Of a stretch of 64,000 nt of DNA, positions 1 to 8,801 are shown one piece after another (the stretch's first letter is position 1; each line of letters opens with the position of its first letter). The stretch comes from Ga0077555 sp963741565 (lineage in GTDB: Bacteria; Pseudomonadota; Alphaproteobacteria; Rhizobiales; Hyphomicrobiaceae): contig CAVUIK010000016.1 in NCBI GenBank assembly GCA_963741565.1, forward strand, positions 248,001 through 312,000, given 5' to 3'. Under the pieces are notes generated by a model. The model did not search any database and was not told where the DNA came from. It saw only the letters and a program-made list of their open reading frames with translations. The translations under genes and the position numbers were made by a program.

Positions 1-941
1 ATGAGCGTTCACGGACCGACACGAGAGTTCCTCGCCCAGTTGGCTGCCACGCGCGCACGGGTCGACGCGCTGGCGCAGACAACTGGAGCGCGCTCGGCGG
101 CGGGCATTCTGCTGCAGAGGATCGACACGCGCCTGTCGCGCCCGCTGCGCGTGATCCTGCTGGGCGAGCCGAACGCTGGAAAATCCTCGCTTGTCAATGC
201 GCTGATCGATCACGAGTGCCTGATGACCGATGTCATCCGTAACACCCGGTTGCCGACGGTCGTGCGCCATGCGCCGAGCATCGAAGCGCGACTGCGTCGC
301 AGCAACGGCGAGTTTGCGAGCCTTTCGATGTCGGGCACGTCTGCGTCGCTGTTAGGTCCGGGCGACGTCGTCGAGCTCGGATTGCCGATCCCGGCATTGG
401 TTCACCGGGCGTTGATCGACACGCCGGGTCTGCAGCCCGACGACGCGACGGCGCCCTGGTTGACGACGCTGCTCGCCGAAGCCGATATCGCGATCTGGTG
501 CACGCTAGCCCCCCAAGCCTGGCGTGCAACGGAGCGGAACCTCTGGATGGCGTTGCCGCGGCGCCTTCAGCGCTCCAGCCTCATGGTCGCCACCCACTCG
601 GATGGGCTCGACAGCACGGATCGCGAGAAGCTGCACGACCGGTTGGCCCGCGATGCCGGTGGCCACTTCGCGGGATTTGCCTCGCCGAGCGCGGCAACAT
701 CGTCAGTGCGTTGGCCCACCTCGAACAGGTCTCTCACGACCTTGCGGCGCGGCGTCTCGAAGCGGCCAAATCGTTGATCCGGCGGTTCCGGATTCGCGAG
801 GAGCAGCGCAGCCTGGCAGCAGTACCGCCGGTTGGCGCCGAAGCAGAGGCGGGCTCGGCCGTCGTCATTCCGTTTCCGCTGTCCGGGGAGCGTGTGGCGG
901 TCGAAAGTGCTGTCGCGGTCGGCAGCGGGGTCAGCCGATGA
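1..941 (+). CDS. Era/dynamin-like P-loop GTPase, frame broken near its 3' end
   Basis: GTP-binding protein with G1 GEPNAGKS at residues 55-62, G3 DTPG at 140-143 and a G4-like THSD at 198-201, so a TRAFAC-class G domain. The first frame reads well to about position 670. The natural C-terminus (a helical segment with ALAHLEQ and AAKSLIRRF) lies in the next frame and stops at 939-941. A single indel near 665-690 would restore a protein of about 313 residues. The ATG is the first base of the window, so an upstream start cannot be excluded. The target (ribosome, membrane or other) is not evident. The 3' end overlaps the convergent SnoaL-like gene by 11 bp. Confidence 0.7.
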
Positions 942-1311
942 ATTTCCAATACGTGTCCTTCTTGGTCACGTAGCCGTCGCGGAACTCCCAGAGATCGCAA
1001 CCGAGATATTCGAAGGGCTGAGCACCCGTCGGCGTGCCGCGAACGGTCCATTCGGAGATGGCTTTGCTCTGGTCGACGATCCAGTGGCGCATGTCCTCCC
1101 AGCGCATGTCGGGAATTTGGCTATAGCGGGCCCGCAGCACCTCAGCGATCTCAGCCTTGCCCCGGCAGACCCGGCCTTCGGGTGCCGTTGGGCCGCGCGC
1201 CATCAGCCAGATGCTGTCCTCGGTAAAGTGCGAGACAATGGCTTCGGGGTCCCGGCGATTGAAAGCGTCCTGGATCTCGTCGAGCAGGGCGATGGTCACA
1301 TGGCGTTTCAT
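931..1311 (-). CDS. SnoaL-like / NTF2-fold protein
   Basis: A 126-residue protein with the pattern of the SnoaL/NTF2 cone fold: an N-terminal helix with FNRRDPEAIVSHF, then ARGPTAPEGRVCRGKAEI, and a C-terminal WEFRDGYVTKKDTYWK strand pair. Members are often small isomerases, hydratases or binding proteins for polyketide-like or xenobiotic substrates; the substrate here is unknown. The ATG at 1311 is preferred because a GAGGGG Shine-Dalgarno lies just upstream, inside the end of the dioxygenase gene. Only 11 bp separate it from that gene, so the two are probably co-transcribed. Confidence 0.75.
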   Translation of the reverse strand: MKRHVTIALLDEIQDAFNRRDPEAIVSHFTEDSIWLMARGPTAPEGRVCRGKAEIAEVLRARYSQIPDMRWEDMRHWIVDQSKAISEWTVRGTPTGAQPFEYLGCDLWEFRDGYVTKKDTYWKFIG

Positions 1312-1322
1312 GCGTGGTCCCC

Positions 1323-2309
1323 TCAGCCCCGGAATTGCCGGCGGTCGCCGGCGCGCAACCACAAGCGGATGAGGTGACGGCGCTTTGCTGGTTCGTCGAA
1401 ATCGACGTAGGGCGTGCGTCCGTGCACGATGGTGCGGTTGTTGAGGATCTGGATCTGTCCGCGCTCCATCCAGAAATCATGCCGGTGGGCCGGGTCGATC
1501 AGGAAATTGTTCAGGACTTCGACGGCCTCGTTGCCGGCGTTGTCGAGCACGCGGCCGGTCTTCTTGTAGCCGCGCCGGATCGGGCGGATGTTGAAGCGGA
1601 TACGAAGGCCGCCATTGTCCGATGCAAAGATCGGATACCAGTTCTCGACGTCGGGCGCCTGATACTCCTGCTTGTCGCGATAGAACGGCTGATAGAGGCG
1701 CGGTAGCAGGTCGGGATGCTGGGTTGCGAAATGATTGTGGGCGGCATAGGCGCTCGATAGTGAACTCTTGCCGCCTTCGCGCGCGGTCTGCAGGCAGAGT
1801 AGCGAGATGTAGTTGGCCGGGGCCTCGCCCATGGAGCTGTCGTTGTGCATGTCGAGGCCTTCGGGCGTCAGCGCCGTCCGCGTGTCGGCGGTATAGCCCT
1901 GGCCGTCGTAGCGGACGTCGTAGACCATCTTGCCGGACCACTCCTGGGCCACCGGTGTCTCGAGCAGGCTACCAAGCAGCCAATAGACGTCGGTCACCCG
2001 CTCCTGCGACCAGCGGTCGACGGGCAGCCGGTCGAGGATCACGAAACCGAGGCCCTTATCGAGCCGCGTGCGGACGCCGTCCATCAGCGCCCGGCAGGCT
2101 TTGAGTTCGAAATGTCTCGGCTCGAGCACGATGGTCGGTACCGGCGCCTTGGTCTGCTCGGCGACGATGGCCTCAAGCTCGGCCATGCAATCGGGCGTCA
2201 GCTTCACGACGAAATCGTCGTCGGCGAGATCGGGGCCGTGCCAGGCCTGAGGCGCGGGGATCGATGCCTGGATAATCTTCGGGTCGGCGATGGTCATCTG
2301 GGCGGGCAT
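1323..2309 (-). CDS. TauD/TfdA-family 2-oxoglutarate/Fe(II) dioxygenase
   Basis: A 328-residue TauD/TfdA-fold oxygenase. The iron triad is visible as H155-x-D157 in LDMHNDSS and H296 in IVHGRT, and the late RRHLIRLWLR supplies the usual 2-oxoglutarate-binding arginine. The family hydroxylates sulfonates, aryloxyacids, carnitine precursors and similar acids. Nothing here fixes the substrate. The ATG at 2309 has GGAG upstream. It is followed by the SnoaL-like gene and preceded on the same strand by a methyltransferase. Confidence 0.85.
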   Translation of the reverse strand: MPAQMTIADPKIIQASIPAPQAWHGPDLADDDFVVKLTPDCMAELEAIVAEQTKAPVPTIVLEPRHFELKACRALMDGVRTRLDKGLGFVILDRLPVDRWSQERVTDVYWLLGSLLETPVAQEWSGKMVYDVRYDGQGYTADTRTALTPEGLDMHNDSSMGEAPANYISLLCLQTAREGGKSSLSSAYAAHNHFATQHPDLLPRLYQPFYRDKQEYQAPDVENWYPIFASDNGGLRIRFNIRPIRRGYKKTGRVLDNAGNEAVEVLNNFLIDPAHRHDFWMERGQIQILNNRTIVHGRTPYVDFDEPAKRRHLIRLWLRAGDRRQFRG

Positions 2310-2377
2310 GGCTCACTCCGTCGAACGTGTCCGGAGGGGAATATGGCCATATCGAAGCGGCTCGTGCAATGCGGGGC

Positions 2378-3104
2378 TTAGGCTCGCTTGGTTGCGATGG
2401 CGAAAAGGTTCGGGGGCTTGCGCCGCAACGCGACCAGCGAAAGCCGTTGCGCTCGATCGCGCAGCGACGGACCCAGCGCATGGGCCTGACAGGCGTAGGT
2501 GCGGTCCACCTGGAAGCCTGCCGCTGTCAGCGATTGCGCCAAGGTTGCGGCCGACCAGCTGCGCATGTGCTGCCAGCGATGCATGACGTGGCCGGTCTCC
2601 GGGCAGAGCACCCATTCGCGAGACAGGTCCTCCTCGTTCGGCGTCGTTACAACTAACCGTCCACCGGGCTTCAACATGGCGTGCATGCTGGCGAGCGCCG
2701 CTTTCAGCGTGGCGTCGTCGAGATGCTCGACCACCTCGAGGCAAAAGCCGAGATCGAACGTGTTGCGGTGGGCTGTCGATCGCGTCAAGGCCAAAGGCGC
2801 CGACAAATCCGGCACGGCCCTTGAGGCGGTCGCGGGTGGCGGTCAGCGACCCTTCGGAAACGTCGAAGCCATAGACCTGGGCGCGGCTGGGTGTCAGTGC
2901 CTCCAGGAAATAGCCGGCGCCGCATCCGAAATCGACGATGCGCTCCGAGGTGGCGATGAGGTCGCTGAAATGATGGACGAGGCGGTGGCCGACCTGTTTC
3001 GTGAAATAGGCGTCCGGTTGGGCCTTGGCGACGAAGTCCCAGAACCGCGCGACGCGCTCCGGGGTCCAATCCACAAACGTGTATCCCGGGGGCAGTTTCG
3101 ACAT
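2378..3104 (-). CDS. Class I SAM-dependent methyltransferase, frame broken mid-gene
   Basis: Motif I VDFGCGAGYF and the downstream FDVSE strand are in the first frame. After position about 2765 the coding signal moves to a second frame that contains FDLGFCLEVVEHLDD (post-II motif) and MLKPGGRLVVTTPNEED (motif III), ending at 2378. The parts join into one Methyltransf_11/23-type enzyme of about 242 residues, so a one-base indel is likely. The start ATG at 3104 (MSKLPPGY) matches the family's N-terminus. Substrate unknown. It is divergent from the intradiol dioxygenase, with a 186-bp shared upstream region. Confidence 0.75.
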
Positions 3105-3290
3105 GAGGACTCGATGGCGTGGGACGAGGCGATGGCCGCGGGCGGGGCCGGCACGTCGGCGCTGACTTAGCACAGAACGTAGGGACCGCAACCGGCTGGC
3201 TGCATGCATTGACAGGAAGCGGCCAGGTGACCCAAACTCGGGCATCCCAGCAATGGTGTGCGCGGTGGTTCCAATCTCGGCGAGGTTGTC

Positions 3291-3893
3291 ATGACGACAA
3301 AACTGGACGCTCAGGCCGGCACGGCGACAGTGCTTTTGCCCCGGACGTCAGACCAGATTCTCGGACCGTTCTATCCGCTCGGCGAGCCGTTCAAAGGCGG
3401 CGACCTCACGCAGATCGTGGGACGCAAGGGCCAGGCGCAAGGCCAACTCATTTATCTGGCGGGCCGCGTCCTCGACCGGCAGGGTAATCCCGTGCGCTCC
3501 GGCAAGGTGCAGATCTGGCAGGCCAATTGTCACGGCAAGTACAATCACCCGAACGACGACAATCCCGCCCCGATCGATCCTTGCTTCGAGGGGTTTGCGG
3601 TTGTCACGACCGACGAAGAAGGCCGCTACAGCTTCAAGACCGTCAAGCCCGCTGCCTATCCGGCGTCCCCCGGCCGCATGCGCCCGTCGCACATCCATTT
3701 CGAGGTGTTCGGCAAGCGCGAGCGGCTCATTACCCAGATGTATTTTAGGGGCGACGCCCACCACGACACCAATTCATGGCTCCAATCTTCCCATCGCAAA
3801 GAGACAATCGTGATGCCGCTGCAAGACGCGGTTAGGGGCATGGAACCAGAGGCCAAGCGCGTAACTTTCGACATCGTGCTGATGCACGGTTGA
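3291..3893 (+). CDS. Intradiol ring-cleavage dioxygenase (protocatechuate 3,4-dioxygenase beta-like)
   Basis: A 200-residue non-heme Fe(III) dioxygenase. The four expected iron ligands are present: Y84 (GKYNHP), Y123 (PAAYP), H134 and H136 (RPSHIHFEV). The N-terminal ILGPFYP and the GRV...G.P beta-sandwich strands match PcaH/CtaP-type proteins. It should cleave an ortho-dihydroxylated aromatic or related enediol between the hydroxyls. No separate alpha subunit (PcaG) is nearby, so it may be a homo-oligomer on a non-protocatechuate substrate. The ATG at 3291 is chosen over the upstream in-frame start because homology begins there. An alpha/beta hydrolase follows at once, suggesting lactone or ester processing of the product. 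Confidence 0.85.
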   Translation: MTTKLDAQAGTATVLLPRTSDQILGPFYPLGEPFKGGDLTQIVGRKGQAQGQLIYLAGRVLDRQGNPVRSGKVQIWQANCHGKYNHPNDDNPAPIDPCFEGFAVVTTDEEGRYSFKTVKPAAYPASPGRMRPSHIHFEVFGKRERLITQMYFRGDAHHDTNSWLQSSHRKETIVMPLQDAVRGMEPEAKRVTFDIVLMHG

Positions 3894-3902
3894 TTGCAGC
3901 CA

Positions 3903-4728
3903 ATGGCGTTGCCGTTCGTTGCCATTCCCGCGCAGGCGCCCGTGCACCAAGGCTTCGCCGATGTTGGCGACGCGAAGCTCTGGTATTGGGACACGGGCGG
4001 CGGCGGTGAGGCGGTCGTGCTGTCACATCCCGCGTCGCAATCCAGTGAGATTTGGGTTTATCAGCAGCCGGTGCTCGCGGCGGCCGGCTATCGCGTGATC
4101 GCGTATTCGCGGCGCGGCGTGTTCAAATCGGAACGTGGTCCGAAGGCGACCGCTGCGACGACAGTCGGCGATTTGACCCGGTTATTGGATAAGCTGAAGG
4201 TCGATCGCGCCCATGTGCTCGGCGCAGCGGCGGGCGGCATCGCGGCCCTGGGATTTGCCGTCGCTCACCCCGAGCGTGTGCGCTCGCTGGTGCTGGCCGG
4301 AACGATCTTCTCGCCGAACGAGGACGAGTGGCGGCAGGCCTATGCGCGGCTCGGGATGGCGATGGCGCGCGAAAAGGCGATCCCCAGCGACTTTCTGGAA
4401 CTCGGGCCGTCGTATCGGCGTGAGCCATCCGGAGGGTGTCGCGAAATTCAATGCGTTGGAGCACACCGCAAAAGCGGGCGGGGCTGCTGTCAATCTACCG
4501 GTCGGCGCCAACGTCACGTGGGCTGCCATCAAAGCGGCGCGCGTGCCGACGCTCTTGCTGACCGGCGAGGCCGATTTGTTTGCGCCGCCGCCGTTGCAGG
4601 CGATGGTCGCGCGCCACATGCCGGTCCACGAGATCGCGACGCTCCGCGAAGTCGGCCACGCGCCCTACTGGGAGGCACCCGCGGAGTTCAACCGGCTGGT
4701 GCTGGAGTTCCTGGGCCGGCAGCGTTGA
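3903..4728 (+). CDS. Alpha/beta hydrolase-fold protein with alanine at the nucleophile position, frame broken
   Basis: MhpC/3-oxoadipate-enol-lactonase-like fold. The frame changes near 4420: the first part ends around FLELGPSYRR, and the cap and C-terminal strands continue in another frame to 4728. The acid (GEADLFAPPP) and histidine (REVGHAPYWEAP) are present, but the nucleophile elbow reads LGAAAGGI where GHSMGG is expected. The catalytic serine is therefore alanine, and this part is far from the frame change. It may use another mechanism or be a binding or decarboxylating variant. It follows the intradiol dioxygenase by 9 bp. A TTG at 3894 is an alternative start. Confidence 0.7.
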
Positions 4729-4882
4729 GGTCCGGCGCGGGCTTGGCAGCGTCGATCCGGGACGTCACGAGAGCGACGAGGTCACCAGCGTCGGCAGCAG
4801 CGGTAAAGGCCGCTTTCGGCACGACCAGACCAATCGCCGTCTCGATCTGGCGGATGTCTATCGTCGATGGCAAGCTCCAAAC

Positions 4883-4919
4883 GGCTGCGGGGCGGATCTC
4901 GGCGATCCGCCCCACAGCC
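4883..4919. terminator. Strong bidirectional hairpin between the hydrolase and ilvC
   Basis: A perfect 10-bp stem (4889-4898 with 4904-4913, 5-nt loop) extended after one mismatch by five more pairs (4883-4887 with 4915-4919). It lies between convergent genes, about 20 bp past the ilvC stop, which fits a shared terminator. There is no long U tract. Confidence 0.7.
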
Positions 4920-4939
4920 ACGAGCGCATATCGCCGGTC

Positions 4940-5959
4940 TCAGTTCTTCGCCTTGTCGACGAGGGCGCCGGCCTTGATCCACGGCATCATGGCGCGCAGT
5001 TTCACGCCGACTTCCTCGATCGGGTGCGCGTCGTGCAGACGGCGCGTGGCCTTGAACTTCGGCAAGCCGGCCTTGAACTCGCGGATCCACTCGGTCGTGA
5101 ACTTGCCCTGCTGGATGTCAGCAAGAACGCGTTTCATTTCGGCGCGCGTCTCATCCGTGACGATGCGCGGGCCAGTCACGTACTCGCCGAACTCGGCCGT
5201 GTTCGAGATCGAGTAGTTCATGTTGGCGATGCCGCCCTCGTAGATGAGGTCGACGATCAGTTTCACCTCGTGCAGGCACTCGAAGTAGGCCATTTCAGGT
5301 GCGTAGCCGGCATCGACCAGCGTCTCGTAGCCAGCGCGGATCAGCTCGACGAGGCCGCCGCAGAGCACGACCTGCTCGCCGAAGAGGTCGGTCTCGCACT
5401 CCTCCTTGAACGTGGTCTCGATGATGCCGGCGCGGCCGCCGCCGATGGCCGAGGCATAGGAGAGGAACAGGTCGTGGGCGTTGCCGCTCTTGTCCTGATG
5501 GATGGCGATCAGGCAGGGCACGCCGCCGCCGCGCGCGTATTCGGAGCGGACCGTGTGGCCTGGGCCCTTCGGCGCGACCATGCCGACGTCGAGATCGGCG
5601 CGCGGTTCGATCAGGTTGAAATGCACGTTAAGGCCATGCGCGAACAGGATCGCTGCGCCCTGCTTCATGTTGGCGGCGAGGTGATCCCGGTAGATGTCGG
5701 CCTGCAGCTCGTCCGGTGTCGCCATCATCATCACGTCGGCCCACTTGGCGGCCTCAGCGACCTCCATAACCTTGAAGCCGGCATCCTGCGCCTTCTTCAC
5801 GCCGGCCGAGCCCTTGCGCAGCGCGATCGCCACGTCCTTGACGCCTGAATCGCGCATGTTCTGGGCGTGGGCGTGGCCCTGGCTGCCGTAGCCGATGACG
5901 ACCACCTTCTTGCCCTTGATGAGGTTCACATCGGCATCACGATCATAATAGACGCGCAT
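4940..5959 (-). CDS. ilvC: Ketol-acid reductoisomerase
   Basis: A 339-residue class I KARI, the usual short bacterial length. It converts 2-acetolactate or 2-aceto-2-hydroxybutyrate to the dihydroxy acids of valine, leucine and isoleucine synthesis with NADPH and Mg2+. Seen: N-terminal MRVYYDRDADV, Rossmann motif VVVIGYGSQGHAHA, ALRKGS cofactor loop, the APKGPGH motif, and the knotted C-terminal domain with ETTFKEECETDLFGEQ and EVKLIVDLIYEGG. The ATG at 5959 matches the family's start. It lies about 42 kb from the acetolactate synthase genes in this window and on the opposite strand, so it is not part of an ilvBHC operon. Confidence 0.97.
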   Translation of the reverse strand: MRVYYDRDADVNLIKGKKVVVIGYGSQGHAHAQNMRDSGVKDVAIALRKGSAGVKKAQDAGFKVMEVAEAAKWADVMMMATPDELQADIYRDHLAANMKQGAAILFAHGLNVHFNLIEPRADLDVGMVAPKGPGHTVRSEYARGGGVPCLIAIHQDKSGNAHDLFLSYASAIGGGRAGIIETTFKEECETDLFGEQVVLCGGLVELIRAGYETLVDAGYAPEMAYFECLHEVKLIVDLIYEGGIANMNYSISNTAEFGEYVTGPRIVTDETRAEMKRVLADIQQGKFTTEWIREFKAGLPKFKATRRLHDAHPIEEVGVKLRAMMPWIKAGALVDKAKN

Positions 5960-6139
5960 CGGGGTCCCCTGGTTCGCGTGGGTTGGTAGGATTTCGTAAG
6001 GGAAATCTAAGGCGTCACGCCTACCGCCTTGGGCCGGAGGCCGCAAGGAAAAAGGCTTTCAGGGACGGCGACTGGTCGCCATCCGCCGCTGGTACGGCAG
6101 GCCTTTCCAGGCTGGGGCAAATCACGTAAGGCGTTATCC

Positions 6140-6592
6140 ATGGAGCGCTTGAGGCTGAGCCGTGGGATGAAGGTGATGCTGGGGCTGGCGCTGCTTGCCG
6201 GTTGCGCCGGGCCAGCAATTGCACAGGTGCGCGGGCCGGCCATCGCCTGCCGGATCTCGGACAGCAATATTTCGCTCGACCTTTACCTGCCCCTCTCGAA
6301 GGACGGGACGGGTAATGCCGCCCGCGGCATGAAGGGGTCGCTGGATATTCACCACCAAAAGGTGCCGCGCGACCGCCGCCAGTGGCCCCTCGACGACAAG
6401 CTGCCCGCGCAATTCTGGAACATCGGCCCGGAGATGAAGGTCCGCCTGCTGCTTGGTCCTGCCGACCAGTTCGTCGATCTCGTGATTGAGACCCGGCTCG
6501 CGCAAGGCGCCAACATCCACACCGGACAGTTCCGGCTGGAGACATCCGAGGGCGTCCGGGTGATCGGCCGCCTCGAGTGCCAGGTCGGTTAG
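6140..6592 (+). CDS. Small exported protein of unknown function
   Basis: A 150-residue protein with a signal peptide (MKVMLGLALLAGCAGPAIAQ). It could be cleaved after AIA, or processed as a lipoprotein at LLAGC. The mature part has predicted beta strands, two cysteines (IACRISD and the C-terminal LECQVG) that could form a disulfide, and no motif I recognise. It is divergent from ilvC and not clearly in an operon. Codon use resembles its neighbours. Confidence 0.65.
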   Translation: MERLRLSRGMKVMLGLALLAGCAGPAIAQVRGPAIACRISDSNISLDLYLPLSKDGTGNAARGMKGSLDIHHQKVPRDRRQWPLDDKLPAQFWNIGPEMKVRLLLGPADQFVDLVIETRLAQGANIHTGQFRLETSEGVRVIGRLECQVG

Positions 6593-6712
6593 CGGATCAG
6601 CCCGGGGAGCCGGCAACGCCATAGGCATGGCAGCTGGCCACGCGCGACATTGCATCGGGGGGCGGTCGCGGCGTAGGTTTCGAGCCGGAGACCCTGCAAA
6701 CCGGAGTGGACG

Positions 6713-7501
6713 ATGGCGGCAATTGGCAAGAACCCCGCGCGCGAGCGCCTGAAGAAGGGCGAGTTGGCGATCGGCGTTGGCCTTCGGCAAGCGCGGACGG
6801 TGGACATCGCACCCGCGATGAAGACCTGCGGCTACGACTGGCTTTTCATTGATTGCGAGCACAACTCAATGACGCTCGACATGGCCGTGCAGATCTCGGT
6901 CACGGCGAACGCGTGCGGCATCTCGCCGATCGTGCGCGTGCCGCAAGGCCAACTCGATATGGCGACGCGCGTGCTCGACGGCGGCGCCTACGGTATCGTA
7001 ATGCCGCATGTGGACACGCCCGAGGAGGCCAAGGCGATCGCGGACCGCCTGCGCTATCCGCCCGTCGGCAAGCGATCGATCGGCGGGACGATGCCGCAGC
7101 TGGGCTTCGCGCAACTGCCGCCGGGAGAATCGACCAAGATCGTCAACGATAACCTGCTGGTGATCGTGATGCTGGAGAGCCCGCTTTCGATCAAGAACGC
7201 GGATGCCATCGCCGCGGTAAAGGGGATCGACGTCCTGCTCGTTGGCACCAGCGACCTGACGCTTGAGATGGGTCTGCCGGGCCAACTCATGCATCCGAAG
7301 GTGGTCGAGGCCTATCAAACTGTGGTCGACGCCTGCAATAAGCACAAAAAATGGGCGGGCATGGGGGGCGTCTACACTGACGAGGGGCTCGGCAAATACA
7401 TCGGCATGGGCGTCAAGTGCGTCCTCGCGGGCAATGATATGCCGTTCCTGATGCAGGCGGCGACCGCACGCGAGAAGCATCTTCGCGGCTTGAAGGGATA
7501 A
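6713..7501 (+). CDS. HpcH/HpaI-family aldolase
   Basis: A 262-residue class II (metal-dependent) pyruvate aldolase of the 4-hydroxy-2-oxoheptanedioate aldolase / 2-dehydro-3-deoxyglucarate aldolase type. Visible residues: H50 (FIDCEHNS), R75 (IVRVPQ), E155 (VMLESP) and D181 (VGTSDL), matching the base, substrate-binding and metal residues. It splits or forms 4-hydroxy-2-oxo acids to give pyruvate and an aldehyde. GGAG lies a few bases before the ATG. It stands alone between unrelated genes, so the pathway is not defined. Confidence 0.88.
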   Translation: MAAIGKNPARERLKKGELAIGVGLRQARTVDIAPAMKTCGYDWLFIDCEHNSMTLDMAVQISVTANACGISPIVRVPQGQLDMATRVLDGGAYGIVMPHVDTPEEAKAIADRLRYPPVGKRSIGGTMPQLGFAQLPPGESTKIVNDNLLVIVMLESPLSIKNADAIAAVKGIDVLLVGTSDLTLEMGLPGQLMHPKVVEAYQTVVDACNKHKKWAGMGGVYTDEGLGKYIGMGVKCVLAGNDMPFLMQAATAREKHLRGLKG

Positions 7502-7515
7502 CAGCACTTCCCTTC
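7492..7515 (+). terminator. Possible weak terminator after the aldolase gene
   Basis: A 7-bp stem (7492-7498 with 7509-7515) spans the aldolase stop codon. The rest of the 270-bp gap to the next gene shows only a TATAGT hexamer at 7712-7717 with no well-spaced -35 partner. Confidence 0.3.
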
Positions 7516-7774
7516 GGCATCCGGCGATCCGGCAATTCCATTGGGGTCGTTTCGGCCACATTGGTAGATGGCACGCGCCGTGGAGGCGGATTGCTTGGCC
7601 ATGGCATGCGGCGAGTTCAACTCCCTCGGCTAAGGTGTTGTAAAAATGCAGCGGGTGGCGATGATCTCCGGTGCAGAAGCGGGTTTTGAAATCGGGCACG
7701 ATTCAAAGAAGTATAGTGATCATCGGCGCCTGATTCACGTGAGAGGGTGTCAGCCACACCGGAGATTGCACTTT

Positions 7775-8587
7775 ATGAACCAGATTTGCAGCTTCAGCAT
7801 GGTGGTTGCATGCTCGCTCCTGCTGCCGACCGCTTCGGCCCACGCAGGCGTGTTCGACGTTAAGGGCGCTGACGTCACAAAAGGTGAGACTGAGATCGGC
7901 ACTAACAATACGTTTTTTAGCGGCTATCCAGTCAATGCAGACCGTCTCCGGTCGTCCCATGAAATTGCCCTTGGCTACGGGTTCACGGATTGGATGAAGG
8001 CCGGTGCCAAATTGTCGTTCGACAAGCCGGCAGACGATGACTTCCAGTTGTCTACGGCCGGCGTCGAAGCTCAGTTGATGTTCAAGAAGTTCGAGAAGGG
8101 CTTGGGTCTCGCCTGGTTCACGGGAGTGGATTTTCGCGTGGATCGCGATGAAACGAACACTGTCACATTCGGTCCGGTCATCCAGCTTGGCACCGAGAAA
8201 ACTCAGCTATTGCTCAATCCGTTCTTCGCCACAACGTTTGGTGCGAACCGTGAGGATGGCGTCGACTTCGCCTACGCATGGGCTTTGAAGCAGGAGATCC
8301 GCGAAGGTTTGTCTTTCGGCATCGAAGGATACGGCGTCATACCGAACCTCGGCGACAGCCCGGGAAGCGATTTTCAGGAGCATCGGATCGGCCCGGTGGT
8401 CTATATGGAGCGGGCGTTGAAGGGCGGGAACGGTAACGGCAAGCGCATGAGTGTGAAGGACGCTGGGGCGGCCGGCGGTGCGGATGACGGCGGCCCGAAG
8501 CTCAGCCTGGAAGCGGGCGTTTTGTTCGGCCTGACCGAGGGAACACAGGACACCGCCTTCAAGTTGAAGGCGGCCATCACGTTCTGA
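7775..8587 (+). CDS. Outer-membrane beta-barrel protein
   Basis: A 270-residue exported protein with a signal peptide (LLLPTASAHA, then GVFDVKG), alternating amphipathic strands such as HEIALGYGFTDWMKAGAKLSF, and a C-terminal phenylalanine (KAAITF) as in BamA-dependent barrels. It resembles the 'MetA-pathway' / transporter-like barrels found beside catabolic genes. A glycine-rich stretch (GGNGNGKR to GGADDGG) interrupts the strands near residues 220-245. The ATG at 7775 starts the signal peptide. Cargo unknown. Confidence 0.75.
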   Translation: MNQICSFSMVVACSLLLPTASAHAGVFDVKGADVTKGETEIGTNNTFFSGYPVNADRLRSSHEIALGYGFTDWMKAGAKLSFDKPADDDFQLSTAGVEAQLMFKKFEKGLGLAWFTGVDFRVDRDETNTVTFGPVIQLGTEKTQLLLNPFFATTFGANREDGVDFAYAWALKQEIREGLSFGIEGYGVIPNLGDSPGSDFQEHRIGPVVYMERALKGGNGNGKRMSVKDAGAAGGADDGGPKLSLEAGVLFGLTEGTQDTAFKLKAAITF

Positions 8588-8608
8588 CGTTGCTGCATGT
8601 GCAGCGTC
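8586..8608 (+). terminator. Possible hairpin after the barrel gene
   Basis: A bulged stem directly after the stop codon: six perfect pairs around a 2-nt loop, then three more pairs outside a bulge. The remaining gap to 8801 shows nothing else. Confidence 0.35.
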
Positions 8609-8801
8609 CGGATATCGACCTAAGGGTGTGCCGCATCCCGCTAGCGCCGGCTCCGAGGTACGATAACAAATAAACGGGATCAGTTGGGCGCCGAGGCTGC
8701 CGCCGGGCCCGGACGTCGCCAGGACTTTGAACTCTCATTGTCGCTGTCCAACTAGCCGCCGCTTCGATTGGCTGCCATCCGGATGTTCTAGGTACAAACG
8801 A

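Noticed and set aside
4688..4921. A 77-residue minus-strand reading frame downstream of ilvC
   Set aside because: It overlaps the end of the hydrolase and contains the strong terminator hairpin at 4883-4919; no motif or ribosome-binding site supports it.
5990..6007. A hairpin in the ilvC leader as a regulatory element
   Set aside because: Only six pairs, without a leader peptide rich in branched-chain codons or any recognisable riboswitch pattern.
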